Assembly: GCA_017854535.1 (NCBI GenBank)
Contig: JAFMHL010000009.1
Span: forward strand, 1-64,000
From: Nitratireductor sp.
GTDB taxonomy: Bacteria > Pseudomonadota > Alphaproteobacteria > Rhizobiales > Rhizobiaceae
Length of the DNA: 64,000 nucleotides
Reading direction: 5' to 3'
Positions within the stretch are counted from its first letter, which is position 1, and each line of letters begins with the position of its first letter. A model generated the notes under the pieces. That model was not told where the DNA came from, did no database searches, and worked only from the letters and a program-made list of their open reading frames with translations. This document shows positions 36,557 through 45,313 of this stretch, piece after piece. The position numbers and the translations under genes were made by a program.

Positions 36557-37135
36557 TTAAGTCGATGGTGTCCAAGGCTCTGTTTGGAAAACAGCAACTG
36601 CGGTCAGCAATGCGTTTCCACTTGCAAGTTTGGATAGATATTGCTGAAGATAATTCGTGTAGATTGGCCATTCTGTCATCACAGTGACCATCACGACCTG
36701 GCGAGGGCCAGCAGCTTGGAAATTGAAATCTGCTGGATCCAACTCATCATCTTCGTTCGGACCCGGCTTTTCAGCCAAGTCATCGAAGTTTGCAACAACT
36801 TGCATATCGATGTTGATCTTATCACAGGTGAACAACAATTCGGCTTCTTCGCAAATCGCGTCGCGCAAATCGACTTCGGTCATGTTGTTGTCCAACTGAC
36901 CTGTTCTGATTTGCCTGCCTACATCATCAACGGCGCTTTCAAGCATTTGCCCTGCAAAGAACATGAGAGATGTTTCGATGATTGCCATTAAAAGCATGAA
37001 GAAAGGGAAGGCCAACATCGAAAATTCGATTGCCGTAACCCCATCCTCTTCGTTCTTCATGCGACGAACGACTTTAGGAAGCTGAAAATAGCTGAAGACT
37101 GAATTTGTTTTTGGTTTTCTAAATTGTAGAGACAT
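36557..37135 (-). CDS. TadE-like pilus assembly protein
   Basis: About 192 residues; the TadE-type segment GVTAIEFSMLAFPFFMLLMAIIE has the conserved Glu at the +5 position after Gly. The outer domain is acidic (EDDELDPADF) and has two cysteines (Ala-Ile-Cys, Phe-Thr-Cys) that may form a disulfide. Start could be ATG 37135, 37147 or 37150. Belongs with the neighbouring TadE/TadG-like gene. Confidence 0.83.
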   Translation of the reverse strand: MSLQFRKPKTNSVFSYFQLPKVVRRMKNEEDGVTAIEFSMLAFPFFMLLMAIIETSLMFFAGQMLESAVDDVGRQIRTGQLDNNMTEVDLRDAICEEAELLFTCDKINIDMQVVANFDDLAEKPGPNEDDELDPADFNFQAAGPRQVVMVTVMTEWPIYTNYLQQYLSKLASGNALLTAVAVFQTEPWTPST

Positions 37136-37210
37136 TTTATGACCCATCATTTCCCTGCGATGGTGCCACACTACCAGTTAGATGTTTATTTTCCGTGTAG
37201 ACATACAATG

Positions 37211-37256
37211 AAAAACTGGGGCATTGGATTCACCATTGGTTAACCAACAACCCCAG
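37211..37256 (-). terminator. Terminator after the secretin-N-domain gene
   Basis: On the minus strand CTGGGG ... TTGG pairs with CCAA ... CCCCAG and is followed by TTTTT. The loop contains a perfect palindrome TTGGTTAACCAA (37236-37247) that resembles the GTTAAC elements of the other Tad intergenic regions, so the site may be dual-purpose. Confidence 0.55.
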
Positions 37257-37265
37257 ATATTTTTC

Positions 37266-37748
37266 TTATTTAGCGCTTTCAGACAAGGCATTACGAGCAA
37301 CAATTTGTTGCTGTGCGAAGTCAAAGCCCATTGGATTGTCACCAATGGTTAGCGTCGGTTCGCAAACAGGAGCACATGCCATCGTTACGCGTTCTTCACG
37401 GCGATAAATTCGAACTGTATTTTCTTCATGGCTGCGAACCACTATAGTTTCATCCACAATCGGATTACCGTCACGATCTATAACAATGAGGTTGGTGACA
37501 CCGAATGACCGGCCAGTCAGAACCAAAGTAACATCGTCTTCTACGGTTGCATCGGCAATTGCCGGATTACCGACGATTACAGTTGCAGCGGGGCTGGAGA
37601 TGCGAAAAACTTTTGCCCGATCAACAGTCACAATGATCGGATGCTTTTCTTGTTCGGCAACCATTTCAGCTTTTGCTGGTTCAAAAGATACGACGCCGAG
37701 TGTTCCAGCGAGGATTAATGCAAGTGTTTTAGTCGTCATGTTAAACAT
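37266..37748 (-). CDS. Stand-alone secretin N-domain protein (pilus assembly N-terminal family)
   Basis: A 160-residue exported protein. Signal peptide about residues 1-27 (ends PAKA), then a domain like the N-terminus of CpaC/RcpA: VFRISSPAATVIVGNPAIADATV and FGVTNLIVIDRDGNPI match in layout CpaC's IDLPADAHDILVANPEVADAI and GETNIFIFDKNGNQ. The secretin channel domain is absent. A CAPVC pair near residue 120 may form a disulfide. It may dock with the CpaC ring or replace its N-domain. ATG 37748 has GGAG eight bases before it. Divergent from flp. Confidence 0.82.
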   Translation of the reverse strand: MFNMTTKTLALILAGTLGVVSFEPAKAEMVAEQEKHPIIVTVDRAKVFRISSPAATVIVGNPAIADATVEDDVTLVLTGRSFGVTNLIVIDRDGNPIVDETIVVRSHEENTVRIYRREERVTMACAPVCEPTLTIGDNPMGFDFAQQQIVARNALSESAK

Positions 37749-38003
37749 TGGTCTTACTCCAGACAAAAAATTTAGTTGCCTGCATTTTCCATTGTTTTGG
37801 TAAACGAACCGATAACAAAATTGATTTTATCAAGGATCAGCCTGCAAATAGCTGGTTTGGTAACGCTCTGCTGAATTGAAACATACAAACAGCGTCTCAA
37901 GCCCCAAAAAAACGCACTTAAGTTATAATAGGGATTTTTTGCGGTTTTGGAGCAAATCGGAAATGGGGCGAAAGGGCGCTGAGCGCAGGCCAAAAGGGAG
38001 GCC

Positions 38004-38023
38004 GGTTAAACTATGCATTAACC
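38004..38023. promoter_or_regulatory. GGTTAA-N8-TTAACC dyad upstream of flp
   Basis: A perfect six-base inverted repeat about 145 bases before the pilin ATG. It is one base off the TTAA-N7-TTAA spacing of CtrA sites. In Caulobacter pilA and cpa genes are CtrA targets, which makes a similar input plausible. Confidence 0.35.
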
Positions 38024-38048
38024 CTGAATAGGGCTCTTTGCGATTATG

Positions 38049-38062
38049 TTTTTGTTAACGCT
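38049..38062. promoter_or_regulatory. Tad-locus GTTAAC element, flp copy
   Basis: TTTTTGTTAACGCT, matching the copies before cpaB and tadD in the core TGTTAAC. Lies about 30-45 bases upstream of the -10-like TATATT. Confidence 0.4.
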
Positions 38063-38168
38063 GCTGCTTAAGATGTTTTCAATAGTTGGTGGGTATATTG
38101 GCTTCAGATCAGGACAAACTTGATCACAACAAAGCGTTCAAAAACGCATGGATCTTAGGAGCATTAAA

Positions 38169-38345
38169 ATGAAATTTGTACAAGATTTTCTTAAAGACGA
38201 ATCAGGCGCGACAGCTATCGAATACGGTCTGATTGCAGCCCTTATCGCAGTTGCTATCATCGGCGGCGCGTCTTCATTGGGTAACAATGTTGCTGGCACA
38301 TTCAGCAAAGTTTCTGGCGAAATCGCTACAGCAAACGCTAAGTAA
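38169..38345 (+). CDS. Flp-family type IVb pilin
   Basis: A 58-residue major pilin precursor. The prepilin site is Gly13|Ala14 in DESGATAIEYGLIAALIAVAI, with the required Glu at +5 and a hydrophobic helix after it. CpaA would cut and the Tad machine would polymerise it into adhesive Flp pili. AGGAGC lies six bases before the ATG at 38169. Single copy in the window, followed by a strong terminator, so it is its own transcript, as usual for a pilin made in excess. Confidence 0.95.
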   Translation: MKFVQDFLKDESGATAIEYGLIAALIAVAIIGGASSLGNNVAGTFSKVSGEIATANAK

Positions 38346-38367
38346 TCGTTTCACACCGATTATCGGA

Positions 38368-38396
38368 AAGCCGTCCCGTCAGGGGCGGCTTTTTTT
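38368..38396 (+). terminator. Intrinsic terminator of flp
   Basis: AAGCCGTCCC/GGGGCGGCTT (one G-U pair), GTCA loop, then seven Ts. Strong rho-independent terminator. Confidence 0.92.
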
Positions 38397-38557
38397 ATGC
38401 CTGATGAAAAGTGAATCAGACCGTTTTCAGTTTTTGGTCTTTAATTGCAAAGTGAGTCTTGTTGATTTCTGTCCCGTAAAGTCGCCAAACATTAACCCGA
38501 TATTCACGTCACATCTTGTATATTATTTGAAATTAAATCTATTCAGCGGGGGCAAAG

Positions 38558-39076
38558 ATGCTTCAGACAGCTCTTTTATTATTCTTTCCGTTTTTGATGA
38601 TCTATTCGGCTTTTTCCGATTTGGTATCAATGACAATCTCAAACAAAGTGTCCATGGCATTGATGGCGGGCTTTGTTATTGTATCTTATTGGGTAGGCAT
38701 GGATCTGGTCACATTTGGTTGGCATTGGGCGATGTTTGGCCTGGTACTTTTGGTAAGCTTTGCATTGTTTGCCATTGGAGCAATTGGCGGAGGGGATGCC
38801 AAGCTTGCTGCATCCACCGCTTTGTGGCTTGGTTGGGAGCATACACTCAGCTATTTTATTCTCGCTTCCCTAATTGGCGCCTTACTAACATTGATCATGC
38901 TTCGCTTGCGCGGAAGCATTATTCCAGAACGCGTTGAAAGAGTGGATTGGATCGCAAGGCTTTATAGAGCAGACAAAGGCATTCCTTATGGAATTGCTTT
39001 GGGCATCGCAGCAGTGCTGGTTTATCCAGACACAGGCTGGATGGAGCATGCTTATCAACTTGCTTCGTTGCGATAG
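38558..39076 (+). CDS. cpaA: Prepilin peptidase CpaA (TadV)
   Basis: A 172-residue A24-type aspartic peptidase of the inner membrane with five to six hydrophobic segments. The two catalytic Asp sites are in FSDLVSMTISN and AIGGGDAKLAA. It lacks the methylase domain of large PilD enzymes, as expected for the Tad type. GCGGGGGC precedes the ATG at 38558, and a terminator follows the gene. Confidence 0.92.
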   Translation: MLQTALLLFFPFLMIYSAFSDLVSMTISNKVSMALMAGFVIVSYWVGMDLVTFGWHWAMFGLVLLVSFALFAIGAIGGGDAKLAASTALWLGWEHTLSYFILASLIGALLTLIMLRLRGSIIPERVERVDWIARLYRADKGIPYGIALGIAAVLVYPDTGWMEHAYQLASLR

Positions 39077-39125
39077 GCCAATCAGGCGTTACCATCAACG
39101 AAAATCAAATTTTACCTTTAAATCA

Positions 39126-39156
39126 AATGGCTGGATCAATATCCGGCCATTTTTTT
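39126..39156 (+). terminator. Intrinsic terminator of cpaA
   Basis: AATGGCTGGAT/ATCCGGCCATT (one T-G pair), CAAT loop, followed by a run of Ts. Separates cpaA from the cpaB operon. Confidence 0.9.
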
Positions 39157-39189
39157 GTCCTGCATAATGCTCAACAAAAACCACTTTAG

Positions 39190-39231
39190 TTTCTGTTAAC
39201 GCTAATTCCTAGCTTTCTGTTAACCATAATT
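39190..39231. promoter_or_regulatory. Tandem GTTAAC elements upstream of cpaB
   Basis: TTTCTGTTAACGCTAATT (39190-39207) and TTTCTGTTAACCATAATT (39214-39231): 16 of 18 bases agree, 24-base period. The second contains TTAACCAT, a half-site associated with CtrA. Located 70-110 bases before the cpaB ATG, after the cpaA terminator, where a promoter is required. Confidence 0.5.
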
Positions 39232-39299
39232 ACACCTTTGACTGCCAAACATAGACATAACGAATTCTGAATCAGGATGCTAATCCTAAGGAACACGGT

Positions 39300-40127
39300 A
39301 TGAAACAGGCACAAATAATTGTTTTGGCAGGGGCGATAGCAGCAGCAGGTGGTGCTGGTTATATTGCAATGGGTTTGGTCAACAAAGAACCCGAAAAGCA
39401 AATCATCCAGGCGCAAGCGCCGAAAATTCAAACAGATCAGGTGCTGATAGCATCAGTCGATATTTCCATGGGTACCAATGTCAATGAAGACATGGTCACT
39501 TGGCAGGAATGGCCTGTTGATCTGGTGCCAACCGGCTCTCTATCCCAAAAGACGAACCCTGAAGCGATTACCGAAGTAACTGGTTCGATCGCCAGGAGCA
39601 CAATTTATTCTGGCGAGCCTATTCGCAACAATAAACTCGTAAACTCGAAAAATGGTTTCATGTCAGCGATCTTGCCTAAAGGTCAGCGCGCCGTAGCAAC
39701 CAGCATTTCGACAGCAACAAGTGCCGGCGGTTTCATTCTGCCAAACGACCGTGTTGATGTTTTGATGACCATTCGCCGCACCGGCGAGGGCGAAGAAGGT
39801 TTCTCAACTGAAGTCGTGCTTGAGAACGTACGTGTTTTGGCGATTGACCAAACAATCAGGGAAAAAGACGGATCTTCTGTTGTGGTTGGTGAAACTGCTA
39901 CGCTTCAATTGTCACCCAAAGAAGTTGAAATTCTCACAGTAGCGCAGCAAACCGCTGATCGCCTTTCCCTAGCACTTCGTTCAATCGCGGATGCTGGCGA
40001 ATTGTCCGGCACATCTGGAGAGCGGCTTTTGTCCGGTGGAAAAGGCACAGTCAGAGTAATTCGCTATGGCTCCGTTAAGGAAACAAAGGCCCCGCCTAAC
40101 AAGGCAAATGCAAGTGAACCCAAGTAA
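39300..40127 (+). CDS. cpaB: Flp pilus assembly protein CpaB (RcpC)
   Basis: A 275-residue protein with an N-terminal membrane segment (about residues 6-26), an SAF domain (VLIASVDISMGTNVNEDMVTWQEWP and SGEPIRNNKLV) and the RcpC C-terminal part with ILPKGQRAVATSI and GGFILPNDRVDVLMT. It works in the periplasm, probably linking to the secretin and peptidoglycan. AAGGAAC precedes ATG 39300. First gene of the main tad operon. Confidence 0.94.
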   Translation: MKQAQIIVLAGAIAAAGGAGYIAMGLVNKEPEKQIIQAQAPKIQTDQVLIASVDISMGTNVNEDMVTWQEWPVDLVPTGSLSQKTNPEAITEVTGSIARSTIYSGEPIRNNKLVNSKNGFMSAILPKGQRAVATSISTATSAGGFILPNDRVDVLMTIRRTGEGEEGFSTEVVLENVRVLAIDQTIREKDGSSVVVGETATLQLSPKEVEILTVAQQTADRLSLALRSIADAGELSGTSGERLLSGGKGTVRVIRYGSVKETKAPPNKANASEPK

Positions 40128-40183
40128 TGCGAAACAGATTGAACCAGGTTCTGGGAACTACTGAAATGTTCGAGGGTAGAAAA

Positions 40184-41710
40184 ATGAGTAAGAAAACAAT
40201 CAAGGCACTGCATGCCCTTTTGTTATCGGCAGCGATAGCCATGCCGACCATCACATTAAATGGAATGGTAACCCCGGCGGCGGCTAGTTCTAAGAATTAC
40301 ATTAAGATCTCGAAAAACGCCATTGGACAGACTCGTGCGTTGAAAGTGGGTTTGAACAAATCCATGGTAATTGATCTTCCTGCAGATGCCCATGATATTT
40401 TGGTGGCTAACCCTGAAGTTGCTGATGCGATCACAAGAACTTCTCGTCGGATTTACATTTTTGCCAAAGAAGTTGGTGAAACGAATATCTTCATTTTCGA
40501 TAAGAACGGCAATCAACTTTTGTCTTTGGATCTTGCGATCGAACGGGACGTAACGGGTCTTGAAGCGTATATTGAAAAATATGTTCGCGGTTCAGATGTA
40601 CAGGTCGAAATCGTCAACGATAACATAATTTTAACAGGTTCTGTACCAACGCCTCAGGCTGCTGCAAAAGCTGTCCAGATGGCTCAAATCTTTGTAAAAG
40701 GTGGTGAAGCAACAACGCCATCTGCTGGCAGTAGTACTGACACGGGCACTGGCACCGTATTTGATTTTGGTTCAGAAGCGACCCGCGAAAGTGTGATTGT
40801 GAACCTGTTGAGAATTGATGGTGAAGACCAGGTTACGCTCAAAGTAACCATTGCTGAAATCCAGCGTACTGTTGTGAAGCAACTTGGTGTTGACATGTCT
40901 GGTGTTCTTTCGTCAGGCGGAATGAGCACTTCCCTATTTACCGATAGTCCCCTGGGATTGGGCAAATTTGGATCGGGCGCTAACGCGACTGCCAACTATT
41001 CCAAAGATGGCACTTCTATTGGCGGTGTTTTGCGCGCAATGACACAAGCTGGCGTCATGAGAACTTTAGCAGAGCCATCGCTTACCGCGATTTCAGGTGA
41101 GGCTGCTTCCTTTAATGTTGGCGGCACTTACCAAATTTCAACGGGTAAGTCTGAAAGCGACGACGGGGTCACCTATCAGTTTAAAGAAGTTGAATATGGA
41201 ATTGGTTTGTCCTTCCGCCCGGTGGTTCTCGGTCCTGGACGCATCAGTCTTCAAATTCAGACAAATGTATCTGAGCCTACTTCAGAAGGCACCCTCGCTA
41301 TTCCCCGCGGCGGCGTTGAAGCAGTATCACAACCCGGTATCCGCGAACGTAGTGCAGAAACCACAGTAGAATTACCATCTGGTGGTTCCATGGTTATTGC
41401 GGGTTTGATCAAGGATGACGTTCGCCAGACCGTTTCAGGCTTTCCTGGCTTGAGCAAATTGCCAGTAATCGGTGCTTTGTTCAGAAGCCGCGATTACCAA
41501 CGCTACGAGTCAGAATTGGTGATCATCGTTACACCTTATTTGGTTCGCCCAGTCGCAAGACAGGCTCTTGCCCGCCCGGATGAAAACTTCAACGCACCAA
41601 CCGATAGCGCAGGCTTTTTGTTAGGTCGTGTGAACAGAATTTACGGAACCAAAGAAGGCAATCTTCCACAAGGTCTCTACCGCGGTAATCCAGGATTTAT
41701 TTTCAAATGA
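40184..41710 (+). CDS. cpaC: Tad secretin CpaC (RcpA)
   Basis: A 508-residue outer-membrane secretin. Signal peptide (about residues 1-36, ending PAAA), pilus N-domain, a BON-like segment (RDVTGLEAYIEKYVRGSDVQVEIVNDNIILTGSV) and the secretin core with LAEPSLTAISGEAASFNVGG and FRPVVLGPGRISL, ending in the typical VVTPYLVRPV-like strand (VIIVTPYLVRPV). Start set at ATG 40184 with GAGGG upstream; an earlier in-frame ATG at 40127 overlaps the cpaB stop but would place 19 extra residues before the signal peptide. Confidence 0.94.
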   Translation: MSKKTIKALHALLLSAAIAMPTITLNGMVTPAAASSKNYIKISKNAIGQTRALKVGLNKSMVIDLPADAHDILVANPEVADAITRTSRRIYIFAKEVGETNIFIFDKNGNQLLSLDLAIERDVTGLEAYIEKYVRGSDVQVEIVNDNIILTGSVPTPQAAAKAVQMAQIFVKGGEATTPSAGSSTDTGTGTVFDFGSEATRESVIVNLLRIDGEDQVTLKVTIAEIQRTVVKQLGVDMSGVLSSGGMSTSLFTDSPLGLGKFGSGANATANYSKDGTSIGGVLRAMTQAGVMRTLAEPSLTAISGEAASFNVGGTYQISTGKSESDDGVTYQFKEVEYGIGLSFRPVVLGPGRISLQIQTNVSEPTSEGTLAIPRGGVEAVSQPGIRERSAETTVELPSGGSMVIAGLIKDDVRQTVSGFPGLSKLPVIGALFRSRDYQRYESELVIIVTPYLVRPVARQALARPDENFNAPTDSAGFLLGRVNRIYGTKEGNLPQGLYRGNPGFIFK

Positions 41711-41790
41711 TGGGCAGTCCATCGGCTAGCTTAATTGACAACACGATAACCCAAAATAGCGGTTTAACCGCAAGAAACAGAGACAAGAAA

Positions 41791-42459
41791 ATGATTATTA
41801 AATACCTTACAGGAGCATCTCTGCTACTTACGATAGCTTTGACGTCAGGTTGCGCCAGCTATAATCGGGATCATTTTACGGTTGGATCAGTTCCAGACGA
41901 TTATAGAACACGTCATCCAATCGTTGTTTCTGAAAATGAAACAGCTCGGGATATTATCATCCCTCGCTATAGCCAAAAATTACCCCAGCGTGGACGTGAT
42001 CTTGTGAGAGAAATGGGCATCAAGTTCAAACAAGCTGGTTCTCAATCGATTGCAATTTTAATTCCTGCAGGTGCAGCGAATGAAGCTGCAGCGCGCAGAT
42101 CAGCCAGCGACGCTGTAAAAGAGTTGACGGAGTTGGGCATCAAGACCTCACGGATAGTGATCAAACATTATGATGCGTCCGGCCACGGCAGTTCGGCTAC
42201 CATGCGCGTCGTTTTCACAAACCTAACAGCGTCAGTTGATAGCCAATGCGGACAATGGGACGAGGACATCATTGATACCAGTGAAAACAAAAACTACGCC
42301 AACTTTGGTTGCGCGACACAAAACAACCTCGCTCAAATGATTGCGAATCCAGCCGATTTGTTAGGCCCAAGAGCAATGTCAGAAATCGATTCAACCAAGC
42401 GGACCGCTGTTATCAATGATTGGCGCGAATCCACTACAGAGTTGACCCCAGGCTCTTAA
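41791..42459 (+). CDS. cpaD: Tad pilus lipoprotein CpaD
   Basis: A 222-residue lipoprotein. Lipobox LTSGC puts the lipid on Cys at about residue 20. The C-terminal signature FGCATQNNLAQMIANPADLLGPR is diagnostic of CpaD. It is thought to act as a pilotin for the CpaC secretin. Start at ATG 41791, which gives a normal signal peptide; an in-frame extension to 41707 overlaps cpaC. Confidence 0.93.
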   Translation: MIIKYLTGASLLLTIALTSGCASYNRDHFTVGSVPDDYRTRHPIVVSENETARDIIIPRYSQKLPQRGRDLVREMGIKFKQAGSQSIAILIPAGAANEAAARRSASDAVKELTELGIKTSRIVIKHYDASGHGSSATMRVVFTNLTASVDSQCGQWDEDIIDTSENKNYANFGCATQNNLAQMIANPADLLGPRAMSEIDSTKRTAVINDWRESTTELTPGS

Positions 42460-42488
42460 TTGCATTGGTGAAAAATCAGGAAAGTATC

Positions 42489-43775
42489 ATGTCGAATCCG
42501 CTTCAAAAAGAATACGAAACACAAGAGTCTTCATCCGCGCAACATAGGGTGCAACAGGGCAATTTGGAAAATGTTCGCCCGGTTCCACGCATCACGGTAC
42601 AGGCTTTCTGCGAGACAGAAATTATCGCCCAGACCATAGATATGACGGGCAAAGATCGGCGCATGTCCAGAACCCAGTTAAAGGTTCTCATGGGCGGTGT
42701 TCCTTCGGCAGTGGATTATTACGGTTCAGCGCCAACACCCAATTTGATCATTATTGAATCCAAATTGGCTGGTCCTGATCTGTTGGGAAATCTTTCTCGT
42801 TTGGCTGAAGTGTGCGATTCGGATACTAAAGTAATTGTTATCGGTCATCACAATGATATCGCTATCTATCGCGAAATGATTGCTAGTGGCATTTCAGATT
42901 ATCTGGTTGCGCCATTATCGATGGCTGATCTGATGAACTCGATCACCAAGATTTTTGTTGATCCCGAAACGGGCCCGCTGGGTCGTATGATCGCATTTAT
43001 TGGCGCTAAAGGCGGCGTTGGATCATCAACGATTTCGCACAATGTCGCTTGGACGATTTCAAACCAATATCGAAACGATGTTGTTTTGGCCGATCTGGAT
43101 CTTGCATTTGGAACAGCAAACATCAATCTGGATCAAGATCCTCCACAGGGTATTGCAGAGGCGATTTATTCGCCCGACAGAGTCGATGATATTCTATTGG
43201 ACAGGCTTTTGGCAAAATGCGCTGAGAATTTAAATCTCTTGGCAGCGCCATCCACTTTAGATCGTACATATGATTTCACCCAGGATACGTTTAACAATGT
43301 TCTGGAAGTGGCACAGCGAAGCTCTCCAACGGTGGTGATCGATTTGCCCCATCAATGGAATGCATGGACGCGCCACATTTTGACCAATGCTGATGAAGTT
43401 GTGATTACCGCAGCTCCTGAACTGGCCAATTTGCGGAATACCAAAAACTTACTTGATGTTCTTTCTGGCCTCCGCCCTAACGATGTAACTCCGCGCCTGA
43501 TTATGAACCAGGTTGGCGTTCCGAAGCGCCCAGAAATCAGCGTTGCGGATTTCGTAAGGCCATTGGATATCCAGCCTGCTGCCATCATTCCCTTTGAGCC
43601 TGCCCTTTTTGGAACGGCATCAAACAACGGGCAAATGGTTTCTGAAGCCGATGCTAAAAGTCCGGTTGCTGCCCACTTCGAATTTATGGCGCAAATATTG
43701 ACTGGCAAAGCAGAGCTGAAGGTAGAGAAGAAAAGTAAACTGGCGATTTTCTCAAAATTCACGAAGAAAAAATAA
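42489..43775 (+). CDS. cpaE: Tad pilus localisation ATPase CpaE (TadZ)
   Basis: A 428-residue ParA/MinD-like protein. The N-terminal part (about residues 70-160) is receiver-like without a phosphorylation site; the ATPase domain starts IAFIGAKGGVGSSTISHN. The signature lysine of the deviant Walker motif is kept but the P-loop lysine is Ser, as in many TadZ/CpaE proteins. DLDLAFGTANINLD and PHQWNAWT follow. It positions the Tad machine at the pole in relatives. AGGAAA precedes ATG 42489. Confidence 0.93.
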   Translation: MSNPLQKEYETQESSSAQHRVQQGNLENVRPVPRITVQAFCETEIIAQTIDMTGKDRRMSRTQLKVLMGGVPSAVDYYGSAPTPNLIIIESKLAGPDLLGNLSRLAEVCDSDTKVIVIGHHNDIAIYREMIASGISDYLVAPLSMADLMNSITKIFVDPETGPLGRMIAFIGAKGGVGSSTISHNVAWTISNQYRNDVVLADLDLAFGTANINLDQDPPQGIAEAIYSPDRVDDILLDRLLAKCAENLNLLAAPSTLDRTYDFTQDTFNNVLEVAQRSSPTVVIDLPHQWNAWTRHILTNADEVVITAAPELANLRNTKNLLDVLSGLRPNDVTPRLIMNQVGVPKRPEISVADFVRPLDIQPAAIIPFEPALFGTASNNGQMVSEADAKSPVAAHFEFMAQILTGKAELKVEKKSKLAIFSKFTKKK

Positions 43776-43817
43776 GCTTCAATTAATTTCGGTTGAGTGA
43801 AGGATAAGAGGTAAATT

Positions 43818-45308
43818 ATGTTCGGCAAACGTGGCGGCAATCAAGGTTCAAGCGGCGGGTTCGCAAAAGCGCCACCCATGGCAACTGAAGTTAAAGAGAA
43901 GGCTCCAGCTCCAGCTCCTGCTGTTGCACAGCCGGTGACCGTAGAGGCGCCTGTGTTAGAGCGCATGGAAAAGGCTGTTACCAAACCAGTGGCCCAGCCC
44001 ATGGTGAAGGAAAAGACCGAAGAATATTACGACACTAAATCAAGTGTCTTTACCGCCCTTATTGATACGATTGATTTGGGCCAACTGTCACGCATGGAAG
44101 CTGATGCGGCACGCGAAGAAATCCGCGATATCGTCAATGATATTATCTCGATCAAAAATCTTGCAATGTCGATTTCTGAGCAAGAAGCCTTGCTCGAAGA
44201 CATCTGTAACGATGTTTTGGGTTATGGTCCGTTAGAGCCTTTGTTGGCCCGCGATGATATCGCAGATATCATGATCAATGGTGCAAAAAGCACGTTTATC
44301 GAAGTTGACGGCAAGGTAACACAAGCTGGTATTCGCTTTCGCGATAACTCCCAGTTGATGAACATTTGTCAGCGTATTGTGAGTCAGGTTGGCCGCCGCG
44401 TTGATGAATCAAGTCCGATATGCGATGCGCGTTTGCCAGATGGTTCTCGTGTTAACGTGATTGCACCGCCATTGGCGATTGATGGTCCGGCACTCACCAT
44501 TCGTAAGTTTAAGAAAGACAAGCTTACGCTTGATCAGCTTGTTAAGTTTGGCGCTATTACCCCTGAAGGCGCTACCATCTTGCAAATTATCGGCAGGGTT
44601 CGTTGCAACATCATTATTTCTGGCGGTACCGGCTCCGGTAAGACGACGCTTCTTAACTGTTTGACTGCTTATATCGATAAAGAAGAGCGTATTATCACTT
44701 GCGAAGATTCGGCAGAATTGCAGCTTCAGCAGCCCCATGTGGTTCGCTTGGAAACACGCCCGCCAAACCTTGAGGGTGAGGGTAAAATCACCATGACCGA
44801 TTTGGTCAAGAACTGTCTGCGTATGCGTCCTGAGCGGATCATCGTGGGTGAGGTTCGTGGGCCAGAGGTATTCGATTTGCTACAGGCAATGAACACTGGT
44901 CATGATGGTTCAATGGGAACCATTCACTCCAACTCGCCGCGTGAATGCCTCAACCGTATGGAATCCATGATCGCGATGGGTGGTTGGACGCTTCCAGCTA
45001 AAACGGTTCGTGAGATCATTGTCGGATCGGTTGATATCATTATTCAGGCTACCCGCCTTCGCGACGGCTCGCGCCGTATCACCCATATTACGGAAGTAAT
45101 CGGTCTTGAAGGTGATGTGATCACAACGCAGGATCTGTTTCTCTATAAAATGGATGGGGAAGATGCGAATGGCAAGATCATTGGTCGGCATGTGTCTACG
45201 GGTATTGGCCGCCCTCATTTCTGGGATAGAGCGCGTTATTACAACGAGGAAAATCGTCTAGCAGCTGCCCTAGATTCTGCCCAAGATACTGAAAGCGGAG
45301 AGATTTAA
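43818..45308 (+). CDS. cpaF: Tad secretion ATPase CpaF (TadA)
   Basis: A 496-residue hexameric ATPase that powers both extension and retraction in Tad systems. The N-terminal 60 residues are proline/alanine-rich; then Walker [15 protein letters not shown], the Asp box [21 protein letters not shown], Walker [15 protein letters not shown] and the His box [30 protein letters not shown] precedes the ATG. Confidence 0.97.
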   Translation: MFGKRGGNQGSSGGFAKAPPMATEVKEKAPAPAPAVAQPVTVEAPVLERMEKAVTKPVAQPMVKEKTEEYYDTKSSVFTALIDTIDLGQLSRMEADAAREEIRDIVNDIISIKNLAMSISEQEALLEDICNDVLGYGPLEPLLARDDIADIMINGAKSTFIEVDGKVTQAGIRFRDNSQLMNICQRIVSQVGRRVDESSPICDARLPDGSRVNVIAPPLAIDGPALTIRKFKKDKLTLDQLVKFGAITPEGATILQIIGRVRCNIIISGGTGSGKTTLLNCLTAYIDKEERIITCEDSAELQLQQPHVVRLETRPPNLEGEGKITMTDLVKNCLRMRPERIIVGEVRGPEVFDLLQAMNTGHDGSMGTIHSNSPRECLNRMESMIAMGGWTLPAKTVREIIVGSVDIIIQATRLRDGSRRITHITEVIGLEGDVITTQDLFLYKMDGEDANGKIIGRHVSTGIGRPHFWDRARYYNEENRLAAALDSAQDTESGEI

Positions 45309-45313
45309 TCCAA

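Larger units (their letters stand above)
37749..38168. other. Divergent promoter region of the secretin-N-domain gene and flp
   Basis: A 420-base gene-free stretch. It holds TATAAT (37924-37929), the dyad GGTTAA-N8-TTAACC (38004-38023), a GTTAAC element (38049-38062) and a TATATT -10-like box near 38093. The -35 region of the last is poor, as in activator-dependent promoters. Confidence 0.45.

Noticed and set aside
42489-43775. Loss of function of CpaE because the P-loop lysine is replaced by Ser
   Set aside because: The signature lysine of the deviant Walker motif is kept and such atypical P-loops are usual in TadZ/CpaE proteins, so this is a family trait.
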